Positions 8,145 to 16,706 are shown, counted from the stretch's first letter. The stretch: 64,000 nt of DNA from Sulfurimicrobium sp964552675 (GCA_964552675.1 CAZKHJ010000004.1:1-64000); one strand, 5' to 3'. Made by a program: numbers and translations. The notes: a model not told the origin generated them from the sequence alone.

Positions 8145-9191
8145 ATGAACGCTATGGAAGATTTTTCCCCCTTTACATCCCGAACAACCTTCTGCCACGC
8201 ATTTGAAGCCGGACTGACCGGGTTGCTGCAGAAAGGCGGCCTGGGGCCTTTTATTCTGGTTTGCGCCAATGCGACTTTTGATCACCATCTCCACGCAGCA
8301 AATGCGGCCCAGCTGAATCAGCAATACGAAACGCTGTATCAGGAGATCGTCGGTGCCTTGCGCAATGGCCGGGAGATCCAGGCGGTGGAGGAAGACCTGC
8401 TGGTGTTCCTCAAAATCCATGCCGTCGGCATGGGAAACCTCAAGCCTACGGAAAAGCGCCAGGCCGGGCCATGGGAAGTGCAGTTCAACCATCTGCGCTC
8501 CTTCCGCCCCAAGCGCATCACGGCGCGCATACCCGAGCATCTGCATGCGCCGTTCGACGAGACCGGTTTCCATTTCAACAAGGGCTTCATGCAGAAAGAG
8601 GCATTCTGGTCAGGAGAGCTGTGCGGCAGGCACGCGACGCTGTACTACAACAAATACCCTTTCGTCGATTTCCACGGCCTGCTGGTGCCGGAGCGGGAGA
8701 GCTGTCTGTCGCAGTACCTGACCGAGGCGCATCATTTCTACGTCTGGGAAGCGGCGCTGGAACTGGCGCGCACGCTGGAAGGGGTGGGCTTCGGCTACAA
8801 CTCGCTGGGGGCATTCGCTTCCGTCAACCATCTGCATTTCCAGATGTTTCTCAAGCCCGAAGGTTTTCCCGTCATGCACGCGCAGTGGCGCCACAACGGC
8901 GGCGCCATGCCTTATCCGGGCAGCTGTGCGACCTTTGCCGATGCGCGTTCCGCCTGGGCCTGCATCCATGAACTGCACGAGCGGGAAACGCCCTACAACC
9001 TGCTCTACACCCCCGGGCGGCTATATGTTTTCCCGCGCCGCAAGCAGGGAACCTGCGCACAGCCGGCCTGGACCAGTGGCTTTACCTGGCATGAACTGGC
9101 CGGCGGGATGGTGACGTTCAACCGCGATGATTATGACGGACTGGATGAGGCGGCCATCTCGCGTGAACTGGCACTGCTGGCGCCGGGCTAG
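8145..9191 (+). CDS. HIT-like (DUF4922-type) nucleotide phosphorylase/transferase superfamily protein
   Basis: 348 aa from ATG 8145, with GGGAG at 8136-8140. The key region VNHLHFQMF has the His-x-His-x-Gln pattern of the histidine-triad superfamily, in the wider form seen in ADP-sugar phosphorylase-like and GDP-glucose phosphorylase-like enzymes. Other notable segments are FHFNKGFMQKE, YYNKYPFVDFHGLLVPER and TPYNLLYTPGRLYVFPRRKQG. The second half likely binds a nucleotide phosphate. Substrate unknown. It overlaps the convergent gene 9188-9745 by 4 bp. Confidence 0.65.
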   Translation: MNAMEDFSPFTSRTTFCHAFEAGLTGLLQKGGLGPFILVCANATFDHHLHAANAAQLNQQYETLYQEIVGALRNGREIQAVEEDLLVFLKIHAVGMGNLKPTEKRQAGPWEVQFNHLRSFRPKRITARIPEHLHAPFDETGFHFNKGFMQKEAFWSGELCGRHATLYYNKYPFVDFHGLLVPERESCLSQYLTEAHHFYVWEAALELARTLEGVGFGYNSLGAFASVNHLHFQMFLKPEGFPVMHAQWRHNGGAMPYPGSCATFADARSAWACIHELHERETPYNLLYTPGRLYVFPRRKQGTCAQPAWTSGFTWHELAGGMVTFNRDDYDGLDEAAISRELALLAPG

Positions 9192-9745
9192 TGCAGATGC
9201 TTCTTGCCGCGAAAGTGCACCAGACTGCCGGAAGGCGGGAAATCCACCTCGGGTTCGGTAGCACGCTGTTCCCAGTCGCGGTCGAACAGTTCGTTGACCA
9301 GGGCGCTGACCCTATTGACCTCGGCCGGCGCAAAATGGCGCGATAGCAAGCCGGCAACATCTTCCAGCATCAGGCGTCGTTGCGCCTGGTGGATGGATTC
9401 GGCGCTGGGGCCGGCAAAAATCAGCTGGAATTCGTCGCGGCCATCTTCGTGGTAGTAAGTGAGCTCGATTTCCGAGGCATGCTCCAGCAATGGCCCCAGC
9501 GTATGAAGCGTTTCCTGCAGGGTGCGCTGGAAGCTGCGCCCGACTTCGCCGGTCCAGCAGATATCGAGCACACGCGCCGACTGGTCGAAAGTGACGCCCG
9601 GCTCGCTGGGCTCCATGCTGCTCATTTCATTGATGTTTTCCACGTCGAGATACTCCAGCCATTGGCGCAGGCCGGCTTCCAGCTGGGCCATGGTGACGCC
9701 TTTGCGCAGGTAAAGGCTGCCGTGTACGTGTACTTCAATCCGCAT
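9188..9745 (-). CDS. Conserved hypothetical protein
   Basis: 185 aa. It starts MRIEVHVHGSLYLRKGVTMAQLE and continues as an alternating alpha/beta soluble protein with acidic patches (WLEYLDVENINEMSSMEPSEPG, YYHEDGRDEFQLIFAG). The C-terminus FPPSGSLVHFRGKKHLH is basic and His-ending. No signal peptide, membrane segment or catalytic motif is evident. I do not recognise a named function. It stands alone on the minus strand, followed by the convergent HIT-like gene. Confidence 0.7.
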   Translation of the reverse strand: MRIEVHVHGSLYLRKGVTMAQLEAGLRQWLEYLDVENINEMSSMEPSEPGVTFDQSARVLDICWTGEVGRSFQRTLQETLHTLGPLLEHASEIELTYYHEDGRDEFQLIFAGPSAESIHQAQRRLMLEDVAGLLSRHFAPAEVNRVSALVNELFDRDWEQRATEPEVDFPPSGSLVHFRGKKHLH

Positions 9746-9797
9746 TCGAGTGCTCCTTGCATGAAGCGGATATTCTACCCGATTGGCACGGGAAGCC

Positions 9798-10127
9798 CTA
9801 TTCCCCCTCCGGAGAGGCCGCGTCGCCGCCGCCTTTTTTCATGACCTTGCCTTCCTCCGCGCGTTTCTTGCGTACTTCCTTGGGATCGGCGATCAGCGGG
9901 CGGTAAATCTCGACCCGGTCCTTGTCGCGCAGGATGGTGTCGAGTTTGGCGAGCTTGCCGAAAATGCCGACCTTGTTCTTTGCCAGATCGATTTCCGGGT
10001 GCTTCTCCAGCACGCCGGACTGGCGGATGGCCTGCTCGGCGGTTGTGCCGGGCGCGACCTGCAGAGGTTTGAGGATTTGCTCAGCGGGGAGCGCGTAGGC
10101 GATTTCGATGCGGATGGTGTCGCTCAT
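9798..10127 (-). CDS. rnfH: RnfH family protein (ubiquitin-like fold; RatA partner)
   Basis: 109 aa. The N-terminal beta-grasp portion (TIRIEIAYALPAEQILKPLQV, EKHPEIDLAKNKVGIFGKLAKLD, DRVEIYRPLIADPKEVRKKRAEE) is typical of RnfH/PasI. The start codon overlaps the ratA stop by 4 nt, the classic ratA-rnfH gene pair. RnfH has been proposed as an antitoxin (PasI) to RatA/PasT in some E. coli, but the pair is equally viewed as housekeeping. Its short tail is Gly/Glu-rich. Confidence 0.88.
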   Translation of the reverse strand: MSDTIRIEIAYALPAEQILKPLQVAPGTTAEQAIRQSGVLEKHPEIDLAKNKVGIFGKLAKLDTILRDKDRVEIYRPLIADPKEVRKKRAEEGKVMKKGGGDAASPEGE

Positions 10128-10561
10128 GATGTACCGTAGACCTTTTCGGCGCGCTGTACGAAGGCGTCGACAAAATTGCTGGTGATGTGATTGAAAACCG
10201 GCCCTACCAGGGATTCCAGCAGTTTGCTGGAAAATTCGTAATGGAGACGGAACTCCACCTTGCAGGCGCTTTCGTTGAGGGCGATGAAGCGCCAACTGCC
10301 TTCCAGATGGCGGAACGGCCCGTCCTGCAGTTTCATTTCGATCAGCGACGGAATCTGCTTGGCGTTTTCGGTGGTGAAACTCTGCCTGACGCGGTGGTAG
10401 TCGATCATGATGGTGGCCAGGGTGGTGGCGTCATCGCGCCATTTTACGTCGGTTCCGCCGCACCAGGGCAGGAATTGCGGATAATTCTCCACGCCATCCA
10501 CCAGGTCGAACATTTGCTGGGCGGTATGCATCACCAGCACGGATTTTTCCACTTGCGCCAT
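10124..10561 (-). CDS. ratA: RatA/Coq10-type START domain protein
   Basis: 145 aa from ATG 10561 (MAQVEKSVLVMHTAQQMFDLV). This start is preferred over the ATG at 10591 because it fits the family N-terminus. The START/SRPBCC fold signatures VENYPQFLPWCGG, GPFRHLEGSWRF and FNHITSNFVDAFVQRAEKVYG are clear. E. coli RatA inhibits 70S formation, while the mitochondrial homologue Coq10 binds ubiquinone. It is divergent from smpB, sharing a 75-bp intergenic region, and in an operon with rnfH. Confidence 0.9.
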   Translation of the reverse strand: MAQVEKSVLVMHTAQQMFDLVDGVENYPQFLPWCGGTDVKWRDDATTLATIMIDYHRVRQSFTTENAKQIPSLIEMKLQDGPFRHLEGSWRFIALNESACKVEFRLHYEFSSKLLESLVGPVFNHITSNFVDAFVQRAEKVYGTS

Positions 10562-10576
10562 CTTGATGCGGCCGTT

Positions 10577-10606
10577 TTGGCGACCATTCAATAAAACCGC
10601 TAAAAT
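10577..10606 (+). promoter_or_regulatory. Predicted sigma-70 promoter for smpB
   Basis: A -35 TTGGCG (10577-10582) and -10 TAAAAT (10601-10606) with an 18-bp spacer lie 31 bp before the smpB ATG, in the divergent ratA-smpB gap. Confidence 0.5.
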
Positions 10607-10636
10607 ACCTCATTTGCCGCAGAAATTCACGTCCCC

Positions 10637-11092
10637 ATGAGCATTGCACAGAACAAGAAAGCCTTCCACGATTATTTCATCGAGGAGAAATATGAAGCCG
10701 GCATGGCGCTGGAAGGCTGGGAGGTCAAGGCCATTCGCGCCGGGAGGACCAATCTCAAGGAAGCTTATGTGCTGATCCGCAGTGGCGAGATGTTTCTCAT
10801 CGGCTGCCATATCAGCCCCTTGCCGACGGCTTCCACCCATGTCAATCCCGATCCGGTGCGCACCCGCAAGCTGCTGCTGCATGCCGCAGAAATCGTCAAG
10901 CTGATCGGCAAGGTGGAACGCGCGGGCTATACCCTGGTGCCGCTCGACATGCATTATTCCAGGGGGCGGATCAAGCTGGAAATTGGCCTGGCCAAGGGCA
11001 AGAAACAGCACGACAAAAGGGAAGCCGAGAAAGAGCGGGAGTGGAAGCGCGAGAAAGATCAGGTCATGAAGAGCGTCAAGCGGGGTGGATAA
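10637..11092 (+). CDS. smpB: SsrA-binding protein SmpB
   Basis: 151 aa, the normal length. Family landmarks are KKAFHDYFIEEKYEAGMAL, LEGWEVKAIRAGRTNLKEAYV, GCHISPL, RTRKLLLHAAEI, and the basic C-terminal tail (KGKKQHDKREAEKEREWKREK) that enters the ribosomal A site during trans-translation. It binds tmRNA and rescues stalled ribosomes in the cytoplasm. The tmRNA gene is not in this window. It is convergent with the HD-GYP gene, with only 4 bp between stops. Confidence 0.97.
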   Translation: MSIAQNKKAFHDYFIEEKYEAGMALEGWEVKAIRAGRTNLKEAYVLIRSGEMFLIGCHISPLPTASTHVNPDPVRTRKLLLHAAEIVKLIGKVERAGYTLVPLDMHYSRGRIKLEIGLAKGKKQHDKREAEKEREWKREKDQVMKSVKRGG

Positions 11093-11096
11093 ACCC

Positions 11097-12308
11097 CTAC
11101 GCCTGCAGCCATTTTGCCGGGTCTATGTCCCATTTCTCGAACGATTCGTGACTCACGATCTTGTCCTGACAGCCGGGGCGAGCCAGGTCGATTTCTTCCG
11201 GCGGGAGGTAATACCGCTTTTCGGCGTGGTAGAACACCTTTACCTTGGGCTGCAGCATTTTTTCCGCGTGCTGTTCGAGCACGATGCCGAGGCGGTTGCT
11301 GCTCAGACGCACCAGTGAGCCGCTGGGGTAGATGCCAAGGGTGCGGATGAATGCCTGTACCAGTTCCGGCTTGAAGTGAAACTTGCTCCATTCCAGCAGT
11401 TTCTTGAGCGCTTCGGTAGGGGGCATACCCTTGTGGTAGACGCGGTTGGAGGTAATCGCGTCATATACGTCGACGATGGCACCCATCTGGCCATAAATCG
11501 AGATTTCGTCGTTCTTGAGCCGGTTGGGGTAGCCTGTTCCGTCGAACCGTTCATGGTGCTGCGCAGCCACGTCCAGGGCGATTTCGCTGATGCCGGGCGT
11601 GTTCTGCAGAATGATCTTGCTTTGCACTACATGTGATTTCATTTTGTCGAATTCGGCATCGGTCAGCTTGGCTGGCTTGTTCAGGATGCTGTCCGGCACC
11701 TTGGCCTTGCCTACATCATGCAGCAGGGCGCCAATGGCGATCTCCTTGATCACGTCGCGGGACATTTTCAGCCCCCGGGCGAAGGCGACCATCAGCGCAC
11801 AGACCGAGACCGAATGCTGGAAAGTGTATTCATCGTGGGTTTTCAGGCGTGCCAGCGGAATCAGGGCATCCTGATGGCGGAAGATGGAATCCACCATGTT
11901 TTCCACCAGCGGCTCCACCTTTTCCATTTCGATCTGCTTGCCCAGGCGGACATCGGTAATGATGCCCTTGACGATGCGGTTGGCCTCGCCGTGCAGCTTG
12001 CGTGCGCGCTGCGCTTCTTCGGCCAGGGAGACGGCGACAATCGGTGCAGGCTGCTCTTCCGCGATGTGCTGCATCTGCTCGTCGATTTCATGGCTGACCT
12101 CTTCCTCGGTCTTGGCCTCGGCAATGTCCAGACCCTTGTCGGTGTCGATATACAGTTCGTGGACACCAATTCCGCGCAGCTCGAATGCAACCGTCTCATC
12201 CTTGACGACAAAACGGTTGGTTGCAAAGGGGTGATCCATCCAGCCGCAATTCAGGTCGTGGATATACATGCCGGGAATCAGCTGTGCGATGTCGATTTTC
12301 TTGATCAT
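11097..12308 (-). CDS. HD-GYP domain cyclic-di-GMP phosphodiesterase with N-terminal DUF3391
   Basis: 403 aa from ATG 12308. Residues 1 to about 130 form the DUF3391 region (IAQLIPGMYIHDLNCGWMDHPF). The HD-GYP domain follows with HSVSVCALMVAFARGL, GALLHDVGKAKVP, HHERFDGTGYPN and AIVDVYDAITSNRVYH. The HD pair and the HHExxDGxGYP loop are intact, so hydrolysis of c-di-GMP to pGpG/GMP is likely. No membrane segment is seen, so it is cytosolic. It is one of four c-di-GMP metabolic proteins in the window. Confidence 0.92.
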   Translation of the reverse strand: MIKKIDIAQLIPGMYIHDLNCGWMDHPFATNRFVVKDETVAFELRGIGVHELYIDTDKGLDIAEAKTEEEVSHEIDEQMQHIAEEQPAPIVAVSLAEEAQRARKLHGEANRIVKGIITDVRLGKQIEMEKVEPLVENMVDSIFRHQDALIPLARLKTHDEYTFQHSVSVCALMVAFARGLKMSRDVIKEIAIGALLHDVGKAKVPDSILNKPAKLTDAEFDKMKSHVVQSKIILQNTPGISEIALDVAAQHHERFDGTGYPNRLKNDEISIYGQMGAIVDVYDAITSNRVYHKGMPPTEALKKLLEWSKFHFKPELVQAFIRTLGIYPSGSLVRLSSNRLGIVLEQHAEKMLQPKVKVFYHAEKRYYLPPEEIDLARPGCQDKIVSHESFEKWDIDPAKWLQA

Positions 12309-12390
12309 GCCGGGAGTTGGGGCGTGGGTGATGAATGGTTCCGCTTATTATGACAGTGAAAAATTCATATTCAAGGGCTGACGGCCAATA

Positions 12391-12414
12391 AAAAAGGCGG
12401 CCCGCAGGCCGCCC
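12391..12414 (-). terminator. Rho-independent terminator of the bolA-PPIase transcript
   Basis: GGCGGCC and GGCCGCC form a 7-bp stem with a CGCA loop. On the minus strand it is followed by six T (12396-12391), 22 bp after the PPIase stop. Confidence 0.88.
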
Positions 12415-12435
12415 TTTCCCATGCACTGAAACCGC

Positions 12436-13293
12436 TTATTTTGCGGCAGCCGGAGCCGGAGCCGGCGCCTCGGTCATTTCGATCTTGGCCTTGGCTTTCA
12501 TGTCGTCGATCATTTTCTTCAGGTTCTGCTGCTGCACCTGCTGGGTCAGCTGCGGCTTGACCTGATCCAGGGGAGGAATCTGCATCGCGCGGGAATCTTC
12601 CAGCATGATCACGTGGTAGCCGAATTGCGACTTGACCGGCTCCAGCGTGAACTTGCCTTTCTCCAGCTTGGCGACAGCAGCGCTGAATTCCGGCACCATG
12701 CCGCGCGGGTCAAACCAGCCCAGATCGCCGCCATTGCCCTTGGAACCTGGATCCTTGGATTTTTCCTTGGCCAGCTTGTCGAACTGCTTGGCATCCTTTT
12801 TCAGCTTGGCGATGATGTCCTTGGCTTCGGTTTCCTTTTCCACCAGGATGTGGCGGGCCTTGTACTCGTTGCCGCTCATCTGGGCCTTGATCTTGTCGTA
12901 CTCGGCCTTGAGCAGGTCGTCGCTGACCGGGTTGTTCTTGATGTAGTCCTGCACAAAGGCATTGGCCAGGATGGATTGCTTGGTCAGTTCAATCTGGTCG
13001 AGCACTTCGGGGCTCTTGTCCAGGCCTTTCTTGATGGCTTCCTGGGAGATCAGCATCTGCATGGCCAGCTGGTCGATGATGCCCTTGCGGGTATCGGCAT
13101 TGTCCGGCTGACCCATGCCGGCGCGCTGCTTGACCAGCAGGTCGACGCGGCTTTTGCTGATGGCGGTACCGTTCACGGTGGCGGCAACGCCGTCCTTGGC
13201 AACGGCTTTTGCGGGTTGATCGGCGTTGCAGGCGCTCAGGGTCAGCAGGGAAGCTGCACTGGCCAACAGAATGCGGGACTTGATAGACATCAT
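12436..13293 (-). CDS. Lipoprotein parvulin-type peptidyl-prolyl cis-trans isomerase (PrsA/EpsD-like)
   Basis: About 285 aa. A lipoprotein signal (ASAASLLTLSAC, lipobox LSAC) begins the protein. A SurA-N-like helical chaperone region follows, then a PpiC/parvulin domain with YKARHILVEKETEAKDII, SKDPGSKGNGGDLGWF and GYHVIMLEDSR, and a final Ala/Pro tail. It should fold outer-membrane or exported proteins on the periplasmic side. The start is MMS or the next codon. It is the last gene of a run yciB-yciI-bolA-PPIase and is followed by a strong terminator. Confidence 0.88.
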   Translation of the reverse strand: MMSIKSRILLASAASLLTLSACNADQPAKAVAKDGVAATVNGTAISKSRVDLLVKQRAGMGQPDNADTRKGIIDQLAMQMLISQEAIKKGLDKSPEVLDQIELTKQSILANAFVQDYIKNNPVSDDLLKAEYDKIKAQMSGNEYKARHILVEKETEAKDIIAKLKKDAKQFDKLAKEKSKDPGSKGNGGDLGWFDPRGMVPEFSAAVAKLEKGKFTLEPVKSQFGYHVIMLEDSRAMQIPPLDQVKPQLTQQVQQQNLKKMIDDMKAKAKIEMTEAPAPAPAAAK

Positions 13294-13361
13294 TTACAGT
13301 TCCTTAAAGGGTAATTAAAGAAAAAACAACAAAAAATTTTAACTGCGTGAATCGGGCCGGC

Positions 13362-13625
13362 TTACAGCTCCCCTGGCGCATAGGCCTTTATGCTCAGGGC
13401 ATGAATTCTGGAATGCATCAGATCGCCGAGGGCATTATATATCATGCGGTGTCTGGCAATTGTTAACATCCCATTAAACTGGGGTGAGACGATGGTCAGG
13501 TCGTAATGTCCACCCCCGCCCCTGGCGCCTTCGTGGCCGGCGTGCTTGGCGCTGTCATCGCCGATTTCGAGGGCTTCGGGCGCGAGGGTGGCGAGTCTTT
13601 GCTGCATCAGTTCGATCGTGTTCAT
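13362..13625 (-). CDS. bolA: BolA family protein
   Basis: 87 aa. Family core elements are IGDDSAKHAGHEGARGGGGHYDLTIVSPQF, with the conserved HAGH and GHY, then RHRMIYNALGDLM and IHALSIKAYAPGE. BolA-like proteins work with monothiol glutaredoxins in Fe-S cluster trafficking; some bind DNA. The start overlaps the yciI stop (ATGA). Confidence 0.92.
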   Translation of the reverse strand: MNTIELMQQRLATLAPEALEIGDDSAKHAGHEGARGGGGHYDLTIVSPQFNGMLTIARHRMIYNALGDLMHSRIHALSIKAYAPGEL

Positions 13626-13924
13626 GAAGGAAAAACTTTCTTGAAGGGTTTGACGCTGACCCTGGCATACACGCCAGCGGCCACATAGGGATCGGCTTCG
13701 GCCCAGGTTTGTGCTTCCCGCAGCGAAGGGAACTCCGCGACGATCAGGCTGCCGGTGAAGCCCGCCGGTCCAGGGTCCGGGCTGTCGCTGGCGGGGAAGG
13801 GGCCGGCCAGGATCAGGCGGCCGTTGTCCTGCAATTCGCTGAGGCGCGCAAGATGCGCGGGGCGGGCAGCCAGACGCGAGGCGAGACTGTCCGGCACGTC
13901 CTCGCCGTAAATGGCATAAAGCAT
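13622..13924 (-). CDS. yciI: YciI family protein
   Basis: 100 aa, MLYAIYGEDVPDSLASRLAARPAHLARL, then GRLILAGPFPASDSPDPGPAGFTGSLIVAEF and WAEADPYVAAGVYARVSVKPFKKVF. This is the ferredoxin-like YCII fold with the conserved active-site His and Asp. Its role is unknown, but it is almost always beside yciB in beta/gammaproteobacteria, as here (TGATG overlap with yciB). Confidence 0.92.
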   Translation of the reverse strand: MLYAIYGEDVPDSLASRLAARPAHLARLSELQDNGRLILAGPFPASDSPDPGPAGFTGSLIVAEFPSLREAQTWAEADPYVAAGVYARVSVKPFKKVFPS

Positions 13925-14463
13925 CAGGATTCCTTTTCCTCCTCGATATATTTCGCCAGCATCAAACCTTGCAGGATGACGAAGGCAAACATCAGCCCCA
14001 TGCTGCCGAACAGCTTGAAATTGACCCAGGTGTCAGTGGAGTAGTTGAAGGCGATATAGAGGTTAAGGCCGCCCATGATCAGGAAAAACACCACCCAGCT
14101 CAGATTCAGGATGCGCCACACGAAATCCGGGGCGGTGAACTGCTTTTCCATCATGGTGCGGATGAGATTTTTGCGGAACAGGGCGGCGCTCGCGGTCAGC
14201 ACCGTGGCAAACAGCCAGTAGAGCACGGTGGGTTTCCATTTGATGAAGGTTTCGTCGTGCAGGAACAGGGTTGCGCCGCCGAACAGGGTGATGATGGCGA
14301 GGCTGACCCACAGCATGGTGTCCACCTTGCGATGCCTGAGCCAGACCCAGCCGATCTGGGCGAAGGTGGCGACAATGGCGACTGCGGTGGCGGTGTAGAT
14401 TCCGTAAAGCTTGAAGGCGGCAAAAAACAGGATGATGGGGAAAAAATCAAACAGGAATTTCAT
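13924..14463 (-). CDS. yciB: Septation protein A / intracellular septation protein YciB
   Basis: 179 aa integral membrane protein with about five hydrophobic segments (MKFLFDFFPIILFFAAFKLYG, ATAVAIVATFAQIGWVW, TVLYWLFATVLTASA, WRILNLSWVVFFLIMGG, FKLFGSMGLMFAFVIL). The start FLFDFFPIILFF and end IEEE are family hallmarks. YciB affects cell envelope synthesis and septation. First gene of the minus-strand run. Confidence 0.95.
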   Translation of the reverse strand: MKFLFDFFPIILFFAAFKLYGIYTATAVAIVATFAQIGWVWLRHRKVDTMLWVSLAIITLFGGATLFLHDETFIKWKPTVLYWLFATVLTASAALFRKNLIRTMMEKQFTAPDFVWRILNLSWVVFFLIMGGLNLYIAFNYSTDTWVNFKLFGSMGLMFAFVILQGLMLAKYIEEEKES

Positions 14464-14482
14464 TTTGGCTTTACGTGCTTCA

Positions 14483-14511
14483 TTTCAATAGACCCGGCAT
14501 TTTGCTATGAT
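14483..14511 (+). promoter_or_regulatory. Predicted sigma-70 promoter for the PHP-yciO-protease-trpS run
   Basis: TTTCAA (14483-14488), a 17-bp spacer, then TATGAT (14506-14511) preceded by an extended -10 TGC. It lies in the divergent gap between yciB and the PHP gene. Confidence 0.5.
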
Positions 14512-14541
14512 TAGCCCTCTTCTTACAAGTTCCCCCACTGC

Positions 14542-15375
14542 ATGACAAAGATTGACTTGCACAGTCATTCCACCATTTCAGACGGTACCTATACTCCCAC
14601 GGATCTGGTTCGTTACGCGGCTGCGCAGGGCGTCGAAATCATGGCGCTGACCGACCACGATGATCTGGGCGGGCTGGCCGAAGCCCATGCCGCAGCGGAA
14701 GAGGCGGGCGTCCGGCTGGTCAATGGCGTCGAGATCTCCGTTACCTGGAACAAGCGCACCATCCATATCGTCGGGCTGCGGGTGGATCCCGCACACCGGG
14801 GCTTGCAGGAAGGTCTGGCGGCTATTCGTGCCGGACGCCTGACGCGCGCCGAGGCCATTGCTGCCGCTCTGGACCAGGCCGGCATTCCTGGCAGTCTGGA
14901 TGGCGCACGCCAGCATGCCAGGGAGCGCATCATCAGCCGCACCCATTTTGCCCGTTTTCTGGTGGAGCATGGCCATGCCAAGGACGTCAAGGCCGTATTC
15001 AAGCGCTTTCTGGTCAAGGGTAAGCCCGGTCATGTCGCGCACTGCTGGGCCGACATGGCCGAGGCCATCGGCTGGATCAGGGCCAGCGGCGGGATCGCCG
15101 TGCTCGCCCATCCGGGCCGCTACGACATCGGCAAGATGACCCTGCATGCGCTGTTTGCCGCTTTCAAGGAAGCTGGCGGCGAGGCGGTGGAAGTGGTGTC
15201 GGGCAGCCATACCCCGGACCAGTACCGCCTGTTTGCCGAGTTTGCCCGTGAATATGAGCTGCTTGCCTCGGTCGGCTCGGATTATCACGGGCCGACGCAT
15301 AACTATTTCGACATGGGGCGGCTGCCGCCCTTGCCACCCGGCTGTATTCCCCTGTGGGAGCGCTTTGAATTATGA
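14542..15375 (+). CDS. PHP domain phosphoesterase (RNase AM / 3',5'-nucleoside bisphosphate phosphatase type)
   Basis: 277 aa. PHP metal motifs are IDLHSHSTISDGTYTP, MALTDHDDLGGL, NGVEISVTW, ISRTHFARFLVE, GIAVLAHPGRY, EVVSGSHTPDQ and VGSDYHGP. All the His/Asp ligands of the trinuclear site are present. Close relatives (TrpH/YciV/Rnm) act as 5'-3' exoribonucleases or pAp phosphatases. It leads a plus-strand run of yciO, a site-2 protease and trpS, the common neighbourhood in betaproteobacteria. Confidence 0.9.
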   Translation: MTKIDLHSHSTISDGTYTPTDLVRYAAAQGVEIMALTDHDDLGGLAEAHAAAEEAGVRLVNGVEISVTWNKRTIHIVGLRVDPAHRGLQEGLAAIRAGRLTRAEAIAAALDQAGIPGSLDGARQHARERIISRTHFARFLVEHGHAKDVKAVFKRFLVKGKPGHVAHCWADMAEAIGWIRASGGIAVLAHPGRYDIGKMTLHALFAAFKEAGGEAVEVVSGSHTPDQYRLFAEFAREYELLASVGSDYHGPTHNYFDMGRLPPLPPGCIPLWERFEL

Positions 15376-15432
15376 GTGGTGTCACAAACTCCATTTGGAA
15401 TTCAAGCCCCGAATTTAAAATTGCTGACTGAA

Positions 15433-16062
15433 ATGGCCCAATTCTTCACCATCCATCCCGACAATCCCCAGCCGCGCCTGATTCGCCAGGCGGTGGATAT
15501 CATCAGAAACGGCGGCGTGGTGGCCTATCCCACCGACTCCTGCTATGCCCTGGGCTGCCATCTGGGCGACAAGGACGCGATGCAACGCATTCGCGACATC
15601 CGTAGCGTGGACGAGCGCCACCACTTCACTCTGGTGTGCCGCGACCTGTCCGAGCTGGCGCGCTACGCCCGGGTGGACAACCAGCAGTACCGCCTGCTCA
15701 AGTCCAACACGCCGGGCAGTTATACCTTCATCCTGCTGGCCACCAAGGAAGTGCCGCGCCGCCTCCAGCACCCCAAACGGGCCACCATCGGCCTGCGCGT
15801 GCCGGATCACCCGGTGGCGCTGGCCCTGCTGGAAGAGCTGAACGAGCCGCTGCTGAGTTCCACCCTGATGCTGCCGGGTGACGAGGAACCGCTCAGCGAC
15901 GGCGAGGAAATCCGCGACCGGCTGGAAAAGCAGGTGGACCTGATTCTCGATGCCGGCAGCTGCTGTATCGGCATGTCCACGGTGATCGACCTGACCGGCA
16001 GCGAGCCGGTGCTGGTTCGCGCCGGCAAGGGCAGCCTGGAACCGTTCGGTCTGGAAGCCTGA
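15433..16062 (+). CDS. yciO: Sua5/YciO/YrdC family protein, YciO type
   Basis: 209 aa from ATG 15433 (MAQFFTIHPDNPQPRLI). The upstream in-frame start would add 19 unrelated residues. The YrdC fold is shown by GGVVAYPTDSCYALGCHLGD, HHFTLVCRDLSELARYA, GSYTFILLATKEVPRRL, ATIGLRVPDHPVAL and SSTLMLPGD. YciO is the paralogue of the threonylcarbamoyl-AMP synthases Sua5/TsaC. The stop shares one base with the next ATG (TGATG). Confidence 0.92.
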   Translation: MAQFFTIHPDNPQPRLIRQAVDIIRNGGVVAYPTDSCYALGCHLGDKDAMQRIRDIRSVDERHHFTLVCRDLSELARYARVDNQQYRLLKSNTPGSYTFILLATKEVPRRLQHPKRATIGLRVPDHPVALALLEELNEPLLSSTLMLPGDEEPLSDGEEIRDRLEKQVDLILDAGSCCIGMSTVIDLTGSEPVLVRAGKGSLEPFGLEA

Positions 16063-16706
16063 TGGAACTGACCCTGATCCAGCAAATCGCCGTCTATGCC
16101 CTGCCGGTAATTTTCGCCATTACCCTGCACGAGGCCGCCCACGGTTATGCCGCCAGGCACTTCGGCGACACCACGGCCTACATGCTCGGGCGCATCAGCC
16201 TCAACCCCCTGCGCCATATCGATCCGGTCGGCACCCTGCTGGTGCCGCTGCTGACGCTGGCGGTGGGGGGGATCCTGTTCGGCTGGGCCAAACCGGTGCC
16301 GGTCAATTTCAACCAGCTGCGCCACCCCAAACAGGACATGCTGTGGGTGGCCGCAGCCGGCCCGGCAGCCAATCTCTTCATGATGCTGCTGTGGGCAGGG
16401 GTGATGAAGCTCGCCATGGTCATGCCGGGAAACGGCCTGGCCTTGCCCATGGCGCTCATGGGCAAGGCCGGCATCACCATCAATGCCGTGCTGATGGTGC
16501 TCAACCTGCTGCCCCTGCTGCCCCTGGACGGCGGGCGCATCGCGCTGAGCCTGCTGCCGTTGCGTCTGGCCTATTCCTACTCGCGCCTTGAACCCTACGG
16601 CATGATCATTCTGGTGGTGCTGCTGTTTTCCGGCATGCTGAACGCCATCCTGTGGCCGCTCATCAATCTGGCCATGTCGCTGATTTCCTCTTTTTTCGGA
16701 CTCTGA
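16062..16706 (+). CDS. Site-2 protease family (M50) membrane metalloprotease
   Basis: 214 aa. The zinc motif HEAAH is in ITLHEAAHGYAARHFGD, and the second metal motif is NLLPLLPLDGGRIALSLL. There are about five membrane segments. It resembles the compact YwhC/Rv-type S2P proteases without PDZ domains; substrates are unknown. Translationally coupled to yciO; trpS follows after 15 bp. Confidence 0.9.
   Translation: MELTLIQQIAVYALPVIFAITLHEAAHGYAARHFGDTTAYMLGRISLNPLRHIDPVGTLLVPLLTLAVGGILFGWAKPVPVNFNQLRHPKQDMLWVAAAGPAANLFMMLLWAGVMKLAMVMPGNGLALPMALMGKAGITINAVLMVLNLLPLLPLDGGRIALSLLPLRLAYSYSRLEPYGMIILVVLLFSGMLNAILWPLINLAMSLISSFFGL

Noticed and set aside
10637..11092. tmRNA gene beside smpB
   Set aside because: The flanking spaces are 75 bp and 4 bp and hold no tmRNA-like ends.
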